Below are positions 44,353-53,900 of a stretch of 64,000 nucleotides of DNA, piece after piece. Position 1 is the first letter of the stretch; each line of letters begins with the position of its first letter. The notes below the pieces were generated by a model. It was not told the DNA's origin and searched no databases. It saw nothing but the letters and a program-made list of their open reading frames with translations. The stretch comes from Fusibacter ferrireducens. Lineage in GTDB: Bacteria; Bacillota; Clostridia; Peptostreptococcales; Acidaminobacteraceae. Both the position numbers and the translations under genes were made by a program. Location of the stretch: contig NZ_JADKNH010000001.1 of the NCBI RefSeq assembly GCF_015352425.1, forward strand, positions 180,691 to 244,690, written 5' to 3'.

Positions 44353-45566
44353 CATGGCCTCCTGATAATAATTGATTTTGTGAGATCTTTTGCACCCTGT
44401 CTATCAGGTGTGCTTTTATAGCCCAGTGCATACACATCTGTGGCAAGACAATCCATTGATAATAGAGGGTTTTCTTTGAGTGAATACGGAATATGATTTA
44501 AATTTGTGATGAGGTTGAGTTCCGAATTGTCTTTTATCATCTTTAAGATTTTTTGACCGGTTGGATCAAAGCCTAAAACTCTTAAGTAATTTAAATGTTT
44601 TGTTCCATCAAAATCTTTTGGAATATTGAGCAGTATATTGTTAAGCATTCGTGAGATCTTTGTCGCCGTATAGCGTTTAGATTTTAAACCCTCGATCAAT
44701 TCATTGTAAGTGCGTGCCTTTAGGGCGTGCGCCTTAATCTTGTATTCAAGGCCTTCAGTAACTTCCCTAAATTTTGAAAGCTCTAATGTGGATGAACTTC
44801 TTAATTTATAAAGCAAAATATCTTGAAAATGTTCAACAGAAAGTGCTGCAGGCTGTACTTGGCGCAAATAATCGTTACAATTTTGAGGCAACACGTCGCC
44901 GAAATCAAACGACTCCTGTTTTTTTAGAGCGTCAAAGTAAGCCTTCCTGATGGCAGTTGCACTGGAAAAACCAATGTTGAGTTTTTCATCATTATAACCG
45001 GAACCAACACGTTTAGTCAAATGCGGTTCAATGGGACTGTTTAATTTTTTTATTGCTTTGAAGTACTCCAATCCAAGTATGCTATTTGAGGTGTTGGGTA
45101 TGGTATCTATATCTAAAATTGCTTTCAATGCCTTTTCGCGTGCTGCTGGAAATGAGAGACCTTGAGCAAGTGCAGAGGCCAATGCTTGTTTAAATTCAGG
45201 GGGTTCATTTGCAAGAATACTTGCAATTTTATCGAATGCATGTTGATCCGTATTTTCGGTTCCAAAACACAATTGGCTGACAACATGGGTATCGTTTAAG
45301 AGCTTTATTGCGCCAAAACCAAACTGTTCAGCGCTGGCAGTAGCAAAAAAAACGGGTAATTCAATGATGAGATTTACACCTGCTGCAAGTGCCAATTCGG
45401 TGCGCGTCCACTTATCCCAAAAAGCTGGGTGCCCTCTTTGAACAAAATTGCCACTCATGATGGCAATTACGCCATTTGCACCTGTTTCTTGTACGGATTT
45501 TTGTAATTGATACATGTGTCCATTATGAAAAGGATTATACTCGGCGATTATGGCAATTATTTTCAT
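44352..45566 (-). CDS. tmcAL: tRNA(Met) cytidine acetate ligase TmcAL (YlbM)
   Basis: A 404-residue enzyme that activates acetate with ATP and acetylates C34 of elongator tRNA-Met. The nucleotidyltransferase motif IIAEYNPFHNGHMYQL (HxGH) is at the N-terminus; IMSGNFVQRGHPAFWDKW and LPVFFATASAEQFGFG follow. GGAGG precedes ATG 45566. It is divergent from ackA, which interconverts acetate and acetyl phosphate, a neighbourhood common in clostridia. Confidence 0.93.
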   Translation of the reverse strand: MKIIAIIAEYNPFHNGHMYQLQKSVQETGANGVIAIMSGNFVQRGHPAFWDKWTRTELALAAGVNLIIELPVFFATASAEQFGFGAIKLLNDTHVVSQLCFGTENTDQHAFDKIASILANEPPEFKQALASALAQGLSFPAAREKALKAILDIDTIPNTSNSILGLEYFKAIKKLNSPIEPHLTKRVGSGYNDEKLNIGFSSATAIRKAYFDALKKQESFDFGDVLPQNCNDYLRQVQPAALSVEHFQDILLYKLRSSSTLELSKFREVTEGLEYKIKAHALKARTYNELIEGLKSKRYTATKISRMLNNILLNIPKDFDGTKHLNYLRVLGFDPTGQKILKMIKDNSELNLITNLNHIPYSLKENPLLSMDCLATDVYALGYKSTPDRQGAKDLTKSIIIRRP

Positions 45567-45584
45567 CAATATCCTCCATTAGGG

Positions 45585-45612
45585 TTGAAAATTCGATTAA
45601 TTACATTATAAT
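45585..45612 (+). promoter_or_regulatory. ackA promoter
   Basis: TTGAAA (45585-45590), 16-base spacer, TATAAT (45607-45612), about 70 bases before the ackA start. The leader is A/T rich with no clear hairpin. Confidence 0.7.
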
Positions 45613-45682
45613 ATAAATGTATGACCAAAATCACTAAGATTTAAAAAAAGAATCTTTATATATCAAAGGGAGGCAATTTATA

Positions 45683-46876
45683 ATGAATGTATTAGTCATT
45701 AACTGTGGTAGTTCATCTTTAAAGTACCAATTATTCAATATGAAAGATGAAAGTGTTCTTGCAAAAGGGCTTGTGGAAAGAATTGGTATCGAGGGCTCGA
45801 AATTGACACATGAAGGTCCTACTGGTGGTAAGGAAAAAATTGAAGTACCTATGAAAGATCACAAAGAGGCATTGGGTCATGTATTAGAAGCGATTACTCA
45901 TGCAGAGTATGGTGCAATCCAATCGCTTGATGAAATCAATGCTATTGGCCACAGAGTTGTTCATGCAGGTGAAAAATTCAGCGGTTCTGTTGTCATTACA
46001 GATGCTGTAATGGCTGCACTCGAAGAATGTATTGAACTTGCACCGCTTCACAATCCGCCAAATATCATGGGGGTTAGTGCTATGCAAGAATTGCTTCCAG
46101 GAGTTCCTAATGTTGGCGTTTTTGATACTGCATTCCATCAAACAATGCCTCAAAGTTCTTATGTTTATGCATTGCCATACGAGTATTATGAAAGAGATCA
46201 TGTGAGACGATATGGTTTCCATGGAACAAGCCACAGATATGTTTCTCAAAGAACAGCAGAGATTCTTGATAAGAATATAGAAGATTTAAAAATTATCACT
46301 TGCCACCTTGGCAATGGCGCATCTCTTGCAGCTATTGACGGTGGTAAATCCATCGATACTTCTATGGGATTTACACCACTTGAAGGTCTTGTAATGGGCA
46401 CTAGATGTGGTGATATAGATCCTCAGATTGTCACCTATATCATGGGGAAGGAAGATCTTACATTAGATGAAATGAATAATATTATGAATAAAAAATCTGG
46501 TGTTTTAGGTATTTCTGGGGTATCAAGTGACTTTAGAGATATTGAAGATGCAGCAAAAGAAGGTAATGAAAGAGCTGTTTTAGCACTTGACATCTACCAC
46601 TTAAACGTTAGAAAATACATTGCGGCATATGCTTCTGTATTGGGTGGTGTTGATGCGATTGTATTTACAGCAGGTTTAGGTGAAAATGGTATTGACAGTC
46701 GTAAAGAAATTTGTAAAAACCTTGAGTTTATGGGTGCTGTATTAGATCCAGAAAAAAACAAAGTAAGAGGGAAAGAAACGGTTGTGAGTACAGATGATTC
46801 GAGAGTTAAGATCATGGTAGTACCTACAAATGAAGAACTAATGATTGCAAGAGATACTTTAGAATTAGTTAAGTAG
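45683..46876 (+). CDS. ackA: Acetate kinase
   Basis: A 397-residue enzyme making ATP and acetate from acetyl phosphate and ADP, the energy-yielding end of acetogenic fermentation. Motifs: [38 protein letters not shown] and [20 protein letters not shown] precedes the ATG. No phosphotransacetylase gene is adjacent. It is separated from yceD by a new promoter. Confidence 0.97.
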   Translation: MNVLVINCGSSSLKYQLFNMKDESVLAKGLVERIGIEGSKLTHEGPTGGKEKIEVPMKDHKEALGHVLEAITHAEYGAIQSLDEINAIGHRVVHAGEKFSGSVVITDAVMAALEECIELAPLHNPPNIMGVSAMQELLPGVPNVGVFDTAFHQTMPQSSYVYALPYEYYERDHVRRYGFHGTSHRYVSQRTAEILDKNIEDLKIITCHLGNGASLAAIDGGKSIDTSMGFTPLEGLVMGTRCGDIDPQIVTYIMGKEDLTLDEMNNIMNKKSGVLGISGVSSDFRDIEDAAKEGNERAVLALDIYHLNVRKYIAAYASVLGGVDAIVFTAGLGENGIDSRKEICKNLEFMGAVLDPEKNKVRGKETVVSTDDSRVKIMVVPTNEELMIARDTLELVK

Positions 46877-46882
46877 TTTTAC

Positions 46883-46911
46883 TTGACAAACCTCTTAGTA
46901 ATAATTATAAT
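46883..46911 (+). promoter_or_regulatory. Consensus promoter of the yceD-rpmF operon
   Basis: TTGACA (46883-46888), 17-base spacer, TATAAT (46906-46911): a perfect sigma-A consensus starting seven bases past the ackA stop and 28 bases before the yceD start. Strong transcription suits a ribosomal protein gene. Confidence 0.9.
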
Positions 46912-46939
46912 ATTAATGTTGCATTAAAGAGGTGATCGT

Positions 46940-47437
46940 ATGAACCTAGATTTATCCAAGGTAGTAAACGGACTCAAATCAGTCGCTGATTTTCAGTTTG
47001 ATTTGACATTGACAGATGAGTTTTTAAAGGAAATCAATGCCATTGAGGCTTCGATGTTTTCTATGACGGGTAGCGTTAAGAAAATAGAGAAGAGATTGAT
47101 GCTTACCTTCGATTATAAGGGTGTAATTTCATTTGAGTGTCATAGATGTTTAGCTGAAGTCAAATTGAACCTCTCGAGTTGTGTGACAAGGGAGTTAATG
47201 GAACAATTTTCTGAAGACGAGGATGATCAATTTGCCGTTATAGAAAGTGGCGCCATTGACCTGATCCCAATTTTAGAGGAAGATATATTGTTAAATTTGC
47301 CGTTACAAATTCTCTGTAGTGAAGGTTGTAAGGGGATTTGTCCTCAATGTGGAACTGACCTGAACACGGGGAGCTGTACGTGTGATGATGAAAAAATTGA
47401 TCCAAGACTAGAAGCACTAAAGAATTTATTCACTTAG
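46940..47437 (+). CDS. DUF177 (YceD) family protein
   Basis: A 165-residue protein of the YceD family, always found beside rpmF. Conserved segments: FECHRCLAEV in the middle, then LPLQILCSEGCKGICPQC and a final Cys pair in GSCTCDD, arranged as a zinc site. In plants and some bacteria YceD affects 23S rRNA accumulation; the molecular role is not settled. AAGAGGTG precedes the ATG. Confidence 0.9.
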   Translation: MNLDLSKVVNGLKSVADFQFDLTLTDEFLKEINAIEASMFSMTGSVKKIEKRLMLTFDYKGVISFECHRCLAEVKLNLSSCVTRELMEQFSEDEDDQFAVIESGAIDLIPILEEDILLNLPLQILCSEGCKGICPQCGTDLNTGSCTCDDEKIDPRLEALKNLFT

Positions 47438-47456
47438 ATTAAGGAGGTGTTAAGAT

Positions 47457-47633
47457 ATGGCAGTACCTAAGCGTAAGATATCTAAAGCGAGAAGAGATAA
47501 GCGTAGAGCTAGTAACATTAAAATGACTGCTCCGAACATTGTGGAATGTCCAAAATGTAAAGCAGCTAATGTGCCACATAGAGAATGTGCAGAATGTGGA
47601 TATTATCATGGAAGAGATGCAAAACAAGCTTAA
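47457..47633 (+). CDS. rpmF: Large-subunit ribosomal protein bL32
   Basis: A 58-residue protein read directly from the sequence: MAVPKRKISKARRDKRRA at the start, then a zinc ribbon of two Cys pairs, CPKC and CAEC, separated by about 13 residues. AAGGAGGTG lies just upstream of ATG 47457. It directly follows yceD and is closed by a strong terminator 10 bases after its stop. Confidence 0.97.
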   Translation: MAVPKRKISKARRDKRRASNIKMTAPNIVECPKCKAANVPHRECAECGYYHGRDAKQA

Positions 47634-47643
47634 TCTTTCAACT

Positions 47644-47673
47644 AGGCAATAGGGCTATCCTATTGCCTTTTTT
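47644..47673 (+). terminator. Terminator after rpmF
   Basis: AGGCAATAGG-GCTAT-CCTATTGCCT is a perfect ten-pair stem with a five-base loop, followed by five T. It separates rpmF from the repeat array and plsX. Confidence 0.92.
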
Positions 47674-47685
47674 AGTTAAACTAAC

Positions 47686-47968
47686 GAAGTGAAGACAGTG
47701 TTTTCGCGAAGCGAAAATCACGATGAACGCAGTGGTTTTGTCCGCAGGACAAAAAGTATCCGGAAGTGCTTGAAGTGAAGACAGTGTTTTCGCGAAGCGA
47801 AAATCACGATGAACGCAGTGGTTTTGTCCGCAGGACAAAAAGTATCCGAAAGCGCTTGAAGTGAAGACAGTGTTTTCGCGAAGCGAAAATCACGATGAAC
47901 GGAGTGGTTTTGTCCGCAGGACAAAAAGTATCCGAAAGCGCTTGAAGTGAAGACAGTGTTTTCGCGAA
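47686..47968. repeat. Array of 86-bp tandem repeats with two hairpins per unit
   Basis: Three full 86-base units begin at 47686, 47772 and 47858; a fourth, cut after 25 bases, begins at 47944. The units differ at only a few positions (for example CCGGAAGTGCTT in unit 1 versus CCGAAAGCGCTT in units 2 and 3; one C/G change in unit 3). Each contains TTTTCGC-GAA-GCGAAAA and TTTTGTCC-GCA-GGACAAAA, two perfect stems with GNA triloops. It fills most of the 370-base gap between rpmF and plsX, where no gene or clear promoter is seen. Open frames across it on the minus strand are by-products of the repetition. 86 is not a multiple of three, so it is not a coding repeat. Confidence 0.95.
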
Positions 47969-48003
47969 AACTTTGAGTGCAATTCGTCAAAAAGAGGTGA
48001 CAT

Positions 48004-49035
48004 ATGAAAATTGGATTTGATGCCATGGGCGGCGATCATGCGCCTGTGGAAACTGTAAAAGGTGCTGTTGATGCATTGTCTTTAATCGAAGGAGAGATCG
48101 TTCTTTTCGGTGATGAACTCAAGATCAATAAAGAACTGAGTCAATATAAATATGATCAGAAACGTATTTCCGTTGTGGGCACCACAGAAGTAATCGAAAA
48201 TGATGACAAACCTGTAAAGGCTATTAAACGCAAGAGTGATTCTTCCATGGTAGTCGGTATGAAGGCGCTCAGAAAACGTGAGGTAGATGCCTTTGTTTCT
48301 GCTGGAAATACCGGTGCTTTGCTTGCAGGCAGTTTGTTGAAGGTGGGGAGAATAAAAGGCATTAGCAGACCAGCTCTTTGTACGATATATCCAACCATGT
48401 CAGGTGCTTCGGTCCTTGTGGATGCAGGTGCAAATGCGGAGTGTAAATCTAGAAATTTGCTTGAATTTGCTTATATGGGCAGCTTGTACGCTGAGCGTGT
48501 AATCGGTATCAACAATCCAAAAGTGGCTTTGGTAAACATTGGCGCCGAAGAGACTAAAGGGACACCGCTTTACATTGAGACTTATCAGATGCTCAAAGAA
48601 ACGGATTTGAATTTCGTCGGCAATGTTGAAGGTAGGGATGTGCCTTCAGGTAAAGTGGACGTCATTGTGGCAGATGGGTTTACAGGCAACATCATTCTCA
48701 AGCTAACAGAAGGCGTGTCGCTTTCAATTGTTAAAGAACTTAAAAATCAAATCGTGAAGAATTCAATTGGGAAAATTGCAGGCCTGCTTTTGAAGCGCAA
48801 TTTAGGTGATTTCAAAAAACAGTTGGATTACTCAGAATATGGTGGAGCACCCCTTTTGGGTGTCAATGGCTTAGTGGTTAAGGCGCATGGTTCATCCAAT
48901 GCAAAGGCCTTTATGAATGCTATTAAATATGCATATATTGGTGTCGAGTCCAACCTTGTTGCGGAGATTACGGAAAAGATTAAGACTATGCCTGCCTTTG
49001 AAGCACCAGTTGAAAATGAAGAAGAGAATGAGTAA
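48004..49035 (+). CDS. plsX: Phosphate acyltransferase PlsX
   Basis: A 343-residue enzyme making acyl phosphate from acyl-ACP for phospholipid synthesis. It starts MKIGFDAMGGDHAP; other motifs are SAGNTGALLAG and ADGFTGNIILKL. AAGAGGTG precedes the ATG. FapR, which often precedes plsX in Firmicutes, is absent. acpP, usually next, is absent too, and a terminator follows directly. No promoter is visible between the rpmF terminator and this gene. Confidence 0.96.
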   Translation: MKIGFDAMGGDHAPVETVKGAVDALSLIEGEIVLFGDELKINKELSQYKYDQKRISVVGTTEVIENDDKPVKAIKRKSDSSMVVGMKALRKREVDAFVSAGNTGALLAGSLLKVGRIKGISRPALCTIYPTMSGASVLVDAGANAECKSRNLLEFAYMGSLYAERVIGINNPKVALVNIGAEETKGTPLYIETYQMLKETDLNFVGNVEGRDVPSGKVDVIVADGFTGNIILKLTEGVSLSIVKELKNQIVKNSIGKIAGLLLKRNLGDFKKQLDYSEYGGAPLLGVNGLVVKAHGSSNAKAFMNAIKYAYIGVESNLVAEITEKIKTMPAFEAPVENEEENE

Positions 49036-49057
49036 TTGGGTGTGCACTCAAAAGATG

Positions 49058-49094
49058 AAGACGCGGGTTTTGAAAAAACAGCGTCTTTTAATTT
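49058..49094 (+). terminator. Terminator after plsX
   Basis: AAGACGC (49058-49064) pairs with GCGTCTT (49081-49087) around 16 bases, followed by TTAATTTT. The stem is short and the T tract interrupted. Confidence 0.7.
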
Positions 49095-49119
49095 TAATAT
49101 ATTACTTTTGCTGCACATA

Positions 49120-49148
49120 TTGAATTTTATAGTTTAAAATTATAAAAT
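49120..49148 (+). promoter_or_regulatory. Promoter of the rnc-smc-ftsY operon
   Basis: TTGAAT (49120-49125), 17-base spacer, TAAAAT (49143-49148), about 105 bases before the rnc start. This gives a long leader containing the 49230 hairpin. Confidence 0.6.
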
Positions 49149-49229
49149 GATTGGAGGCATGTAAACTAAAAAGGTTGTTTAAATATATTATCACCGTATA
49201 TGTAGATTTTGTCATAGTATATTTAAATG

Positions 49230-49245
49230 CCCTTTCATGAAAGGG
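49230..49245 (+). promoter_or_regulatory. Palindrome covering the rnc ribosome binding site
   Basis: CCCTTTCATGAAAGGG is a perfect 16-base palindrome. In RNA it gives a six-pair stem with a CATG loop, and its 3' arm AAAGGG is the main part of the rnc ribosome binding site. Folding would lower translation of RNase III. Confidence 0.5.
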
Positions 49246-49252
49246 TGAGATG

Positions 49253-49951
49253 ATGGAAAGTATAAAAATTTTAGAAAAGCGGATCGGATACGAGTTTAAG
49301 GAGATTGCTTACTTAAGAAGAGCTATAACGCATTCGTCCTATGCAAATGAAAACAAAAAGGAACGTTTAAAAAACAATGAAAGATTGGAATTCTTAGGAG
49401 ACTCTGTATTGGGACTTGTCATAAGCGAGTACTTGTATAACCATTTTCCAAATTTAGCAGAAGGACAACTCACAAAAGTAAGAGCGCGCATTGTGTGTGA
49501 AGCTTCTCTTGGAAAGGCAGCTAGAGCACTGGATATGGGGAATTTTATGCTGTTTGGGAGAGGCGAAGAACTTACAGGTGGTCGAGAGAGAACTTCTATT
49601 CTATCAGATGCATTTGAAGCACTTGTTGCAGCACTTTATTTAGATGGTGGTGTGGAAGTCGTCAAAGAATTCGTACTGAGGCACATGGAACCAATTATTA
49701 CGGATGCAATACATGGCAAATTATTCATTGACTATAAAACGAGATTGCAAGAAGTTATTCAAATCAAAAAAGGCAATCGCATCAAATATGAAATTTTTAA
49801 AGAAGAGGGTCCTGATCACTCGAAATCATTTTATACACATGTGAAACTAAATGATGAGATCATCGGTGTGGGCAAAGGACGCAGTAAAAAAGAATCCGAA
49901 CAAGAAGCGGCAAAAGAGGGTTTGAAGAAGTTGGCAACTGATGTGTCTTAA
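49253..49951 (+). CDS. rnc: Ribonuclease III
   Basis: A 232-residue double-strand-specific endoribonuclease for rRNA and mRNA processing. The catalytic signature is NERLEFLGDSVLG (about residue 40), the second acidic site is in LSDAFEALVAALYLDGG, and a double-stranded-RNA-binding domain covers about 155-230 (ending KKESEQEAAKEGLKKL). The second ATG of a pair is chosen for spacing. It overlaps the radical SAM gene by 11 bases. Confidence 0.96.
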   Translation: MESIKILEKRIGYEFKEIAYLRRAITHSSYANENKKERLKNNERLEFLGDSVLGLVISEYLYNHFPNLAEGQLTKVRARIVCEASLGKAARALDMGNFMLFGRGEELTGGRERTSILSDAFEALVAALYLDGGVEVVKEFVLRHMEPIITDAIHGKLFIDYKTRLQEVIQIKKGNRIKYEIFKEEGPDHSKSFYTHVKLNDEIIGVGKGRSKKESEQEAAKEGLKKLATDVS

Positions 49952-50975
49952 ACATGCGATTATCCCTATTTTTGTATCTCACATGGGATGTCCGAATGAT
50001 TGTGTCTTCTGTAATCAAAGACAGATTACAGGTGTTGATGTGGCGCCTACAAGTAACAGCCTTACAAGGCAAATTGAAAGTTATCTAGAGACGATAAAAG
50101 CCGATGTTGTTGAGATTGCTTTTTTTGGGGGTAGTTTTACTGGGATTGAGGCTCATATTCAGGAGGCCTATTTAGAAATTGCCTCTCAATACAAAATGAA
50201 CGGTCGTGTCCACAATATTAGATTGTCTACACGACCTGATTATATAGATGATGAAATTCTGTTGCGTCTAAAGAAATACGGCGTTACAACCATTGAACTC
50301 GGCGTACAGTCTTTTGATAGAAGTGTTTTAAAGGCTAGTAAGCGAGGCCACAGTGTGGCGTCAATTTATAAAGCGGCAAGTTTGATCAAGGACTATGGAT
50401 TTGAACTTGGAATTCAGTTGATGTATGGGCTTCCGAGAGATAATTTTGAAAAGTTCTTTTTTTCTGTCGAAGAAAGCATCCGCCTAAAGGCTGACTGCAT
50501 AAGGCTCTATCCTGTTTTAGTGATTAAAAATACAGCGCTAGAGCAGTCTTACTTGATGAAAACATATGTGCCTGTGACTCTGGAGGACACGATTGTAGCC
50601 ATGGCGAAAGCTGTGAAAAGATATCAAGAGGTTGGCATTCCAATTATAAGATTGGGACTTCAAAGGACTGATCTCATAGATGAGGGGAAAGAAGTTGTTG
50701 CGGGTCCTTTTCATCCTGCATTAAAAGAATTGGTATACGATTGGCTTTTTTTTGAAGCTTTAAAACCTTATTTGCAGGAAAATGTAGAAATGGCCGACTT
50801 TAAAACGCTTGAAATACAAGTTAACCCCAAACAAGTGACACATATTTTGGGACATGCTAAACGCAATTTGAAACGTTGTAAAGGTTTGAAAAATGTGATG
50901 ATTATTCAGTCCAATCAAATTGAGTTGAATACTTTTAAGTTAAATAATCGTCAGATAATATCCGTAATGAAGTAA
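49941..50975 (+). CDS. Radical SAM protein, Elp3/YhcC-like
   Basis: A 344-residue radical SAM enzyme. The 4Fe-4S motif is CPNDCVFC, followed by the SAM-binding FFGGSFTG and the Elp3-like segments STRPDYIDDE and TTIELGVQSFD. The acetyltransferase domain of Elp3 is missing. Clostridia carry this gene between rnc and smc; substrate unknown, tRNA modification is a guess. It starts inside rnc with only a weak ribosome binding site, suggesting coupled translation. Confidence 0.88.
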   Translation: MCLKHAIIPIFVSHMGCPNDCVFCNQRQITGVDVAPTSNSLTRQIESYLETIKADVVEIAFFGGSFTGIEAHIQEAYLEIASQYKMNGRVHNIRLSTRPDYIDDEILLRLKKYGVTTIELGVQSFDRSVLKASKRGHSVASIYKAASLIKDYGFELGIQLMYGLPRDNFEKFFFSVEESIRLKADCIRLYPVLVIKNTALEQSYLMKTYVPVTLEDTIVAMAKAVKRYQEVGIPIIRLGLQRTDLIDEGKEVVAGPFHPALKELVYDWLFFEALKPYLQENVEMADFKTLEIQVNPKQVTHILGHAKRNLKRCKGLKNVMIIQSNQIELNTFKLNNRQIISVMK

Positions 50976-50991
50976 TAGTTGGGGTGGAATT

Positions 50992-53900
50992 GTGTATTTA
51001 AAATGTATTGAAATGAGAGGATTTAAATCCTTTGCAGATAAGACAGTTGTTGAATTTAAGCAAGGTGTAACTTGTGTTGTGGGACCAAATGGCAGTGGTA
51101 AAAGCAATATCACGGATGCTGTAAGATGGGTTTTAGGTGAACAACGGATTAAAACACTTCGCGGTTCGAAGATGGAAGATGTGATTTTCAATGGTACAAA
51201 ACACAGAAAATCCTTAGGGCTTGCTGAGGTGAAACTTGTGTTTGATAATGTTGACCACTTTTTTCCGCTTGAATACAATGAAATTTCTGTTACCAGACGT
51301 GTACATCGTTCGGGAGAAAGCGAGTATCAGATTAATGGCATGCCTTGTCGATTAAAAGATATCAGAGAGCTTTTTATGGATACAGGAATTGGCAGAGAGG
51401 GATATTCTATCATTGGGCAAGGCCGAATTGATGAAATTCTAAGCAGCAATAAAGATGAGCGTAGAATGTTGTTCGAAGAGGCTGCTGGTATTATCAAATA
51501 CAAATCGAGGAAAGAAGAATCTGAACGAAAACTCAAAGCAACTCATGAGAATTTAGTCAGAATTCAGGATATTCTCTCTGAAATTGAAGATCGAGTGGAA
51601 CCGTTAAAACTTGAAAGTGAACGTGCAACCCGATTTCTCGAAGTGACAGAGACCTTAAAAAATATAGAGCTCAATTATTTTGCCAATCGATATGGTGAAT
51701 GTGAAAAGATTTTAATAGAGACAATCAATGAGATCAGAAGTAATACAGACAAGATAAAGGCAAATGAAGTAAATGCTGATACCATTAGAGAGGCCTATAA
51801 TCAGAAGGATCAAGTGCTCTATAGACTGAATCGCGAAATTCGTCTAAATGAGGAAACTTTTCACAATTTACAGAATCAGAAGAGCCGAACGCTTGGTGAA
51901 AAGGAATTGATTGAAGAAAAAATCAGCAATGCAGAGTCCAATATTAAACGCATTGATGATGAACTCAGCGAAGTTGAAAGCGAGTTTGAAAAGGTACATT
52001 CTCAGATTGGGACGATACAAAGCGAAAAGGCCTTGATCCTAGAGGAACTTCGTTCTTTTGATGCGCAAGTTAATCAATTGAACGAAACCCTTGAAGTTGA
52101 AACAGGCGCTCTTGGAGATATTAAAACTTCAAATGAAAGTGAACGGCAAGAGGTCATAGGGCTTCTCAATGAGATTGAAATCAAAAAAAATGAAAACGAG
52201 AATTTAAATCGGTTTAAACGATCTCTTTTAGAAAAAATTGAGTTTTCAAATGATGAAAATGAGAGACTGAATGCTCAGAAGCGTGAGGCGGATGCTTTTC
52301 ATGCAGACTACGATCAACAGTTAGAAGCGCTCAAACTCAATCAACAGCAGTTACAGCGGCAACTTTCTGAAAATCTTAAGTCCATTCAATCGTTTAAGGA
52401 CCAGTCGCTATCTAAGCGCAAACAGTTTGAACGCGTTAGTAAGAGCGTTACGGATGCTCTAGCTGAGAAAAAGGTTTTGGATACACTTGAGAAAGAATAT
52501 GATGGTTACGACAAAGGTGTCAAAGACATATTGCTGAATTTGCCGGATAAAACAGGCATTCATGGTATTGTTGCGACGCTTATTGATGTCCCTAAAAAAT
52601 ATGAAACGGCCATTGAAGTTGCCCTTGGAAAATCTGTACAACACATTGTGTGCGACCGTGTTACGGATGCAAAGCGTTCCATTGATTACCTCAGGAAAAA
52701 TAATCTAGGACGGGTGACGTTCTTACCGCTAGATAATTTAGAAGATAAAGGCAATCAAAGAGAAGTTTTAAAACAAGCTCAAAAGACAAAGGGATTCATT
52801 GGCGTGGCCAGCGATTTGCTTGGATATGACGCAAAATATGAAGTGCTCGTGGCGTATTTGCTGGGCAGAATCATGATTGTGGATACCTTTGAGACTGCAA
52901 GTGAAATGATCAAAATTAAAAATATAAAGTATAAGGTGATCACTCTAAATGGAGATGTTTTAATTCCATCTGGAACGATCACAGGTGGTAGTTTTAAATC
53001 TAGGATTTCTAATATACTGGGTAGAAAAAGACGTATTGGTGAACTTGAAACTCTAATATTTGAAGGCGAAGGTGAGCAAGTTAAGTTAGAACAAGAATTG
53101 AGTGCACTTGATGGACTGATTCGAGACTTAGATGAAGCACTTAAAGCAAATCGACAGGAAATAGATCAGTTGAAGTTATCCAACATAAAGCTTGAGAATG
53201 CAAAAGAAAATCAACAAGGTGTTATTCAAACGCTTTCGGAAACACTTTTAAAACTTCAAAAGGATTTGAATGTTCTAAAAACCGAATTGGATGAAACGGA
53301 AGCTACAATTGTGCAGAATGAGCTCAAGATTGAAGCTGCAACTGAACGCGTGGGTGAGCTCGAATCCAAGTTGTCTGATGTGATTGCGACACTTAGTGAC
53401 CTAGAGCATAAAATAGAAGCTATAAATGAACAAATAACCGCTTTGAAAATTAAGAGAGTTTCCACAGAGCAATTGGTTGAGTTTAAAGATCGGGAACTCG
53501 CTAGAGCCAATGACGACTTAAAGACAATAGAGCAGAAGAAGAAGGTGCGTCAAGAAAATCTTGTGAATCAGCAGACGTATAAAGAAACTTTTTATGCGCA
53601 GGTGGATGATATTCAAAAGAGCATAGAGCACATTAACCATGAGATTGAATCGCTTTCACAGGCTATTGAGGCAAAGCAAAAGGAAAAGTATCAACTTTCC
53701 AATGAAGTTAAAGCACATCAGTCTCAGATTGCAGCTGTTATTGAATTGTCTGACAGTATTAAAGAGGCAACGCATAAACTTGAAGTCAAACAGGCAAAAC
53801 TCGAAGTTGAAAAAGAGACGATTATAGCAGAGTTGTGGGATAAATATGAGATCACAATCGGTGAAGCAATATTGGCTGAGTTGGTTCCAGTTCAAAAAGG

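Noticed and set aside
47686-47968. CRISPR array
   Set aside because: The units are direct tandem copies with no unique spacers, and no cas gene is in the window.
47638-48026. Minus-strand open reading frames across the repeat array
   Set aside because: They repeat the 86-bp unit in shifting frames, have no ribosome binding site and no protein-like composition.
49159-49164. ATG-TAA minimal reading frame after GGAGGC
   Set aside because: The spacing from GGAGG to ATG is only one base, so efficient initiation is unlikely; mentioned only as a possible remnant of acpP.
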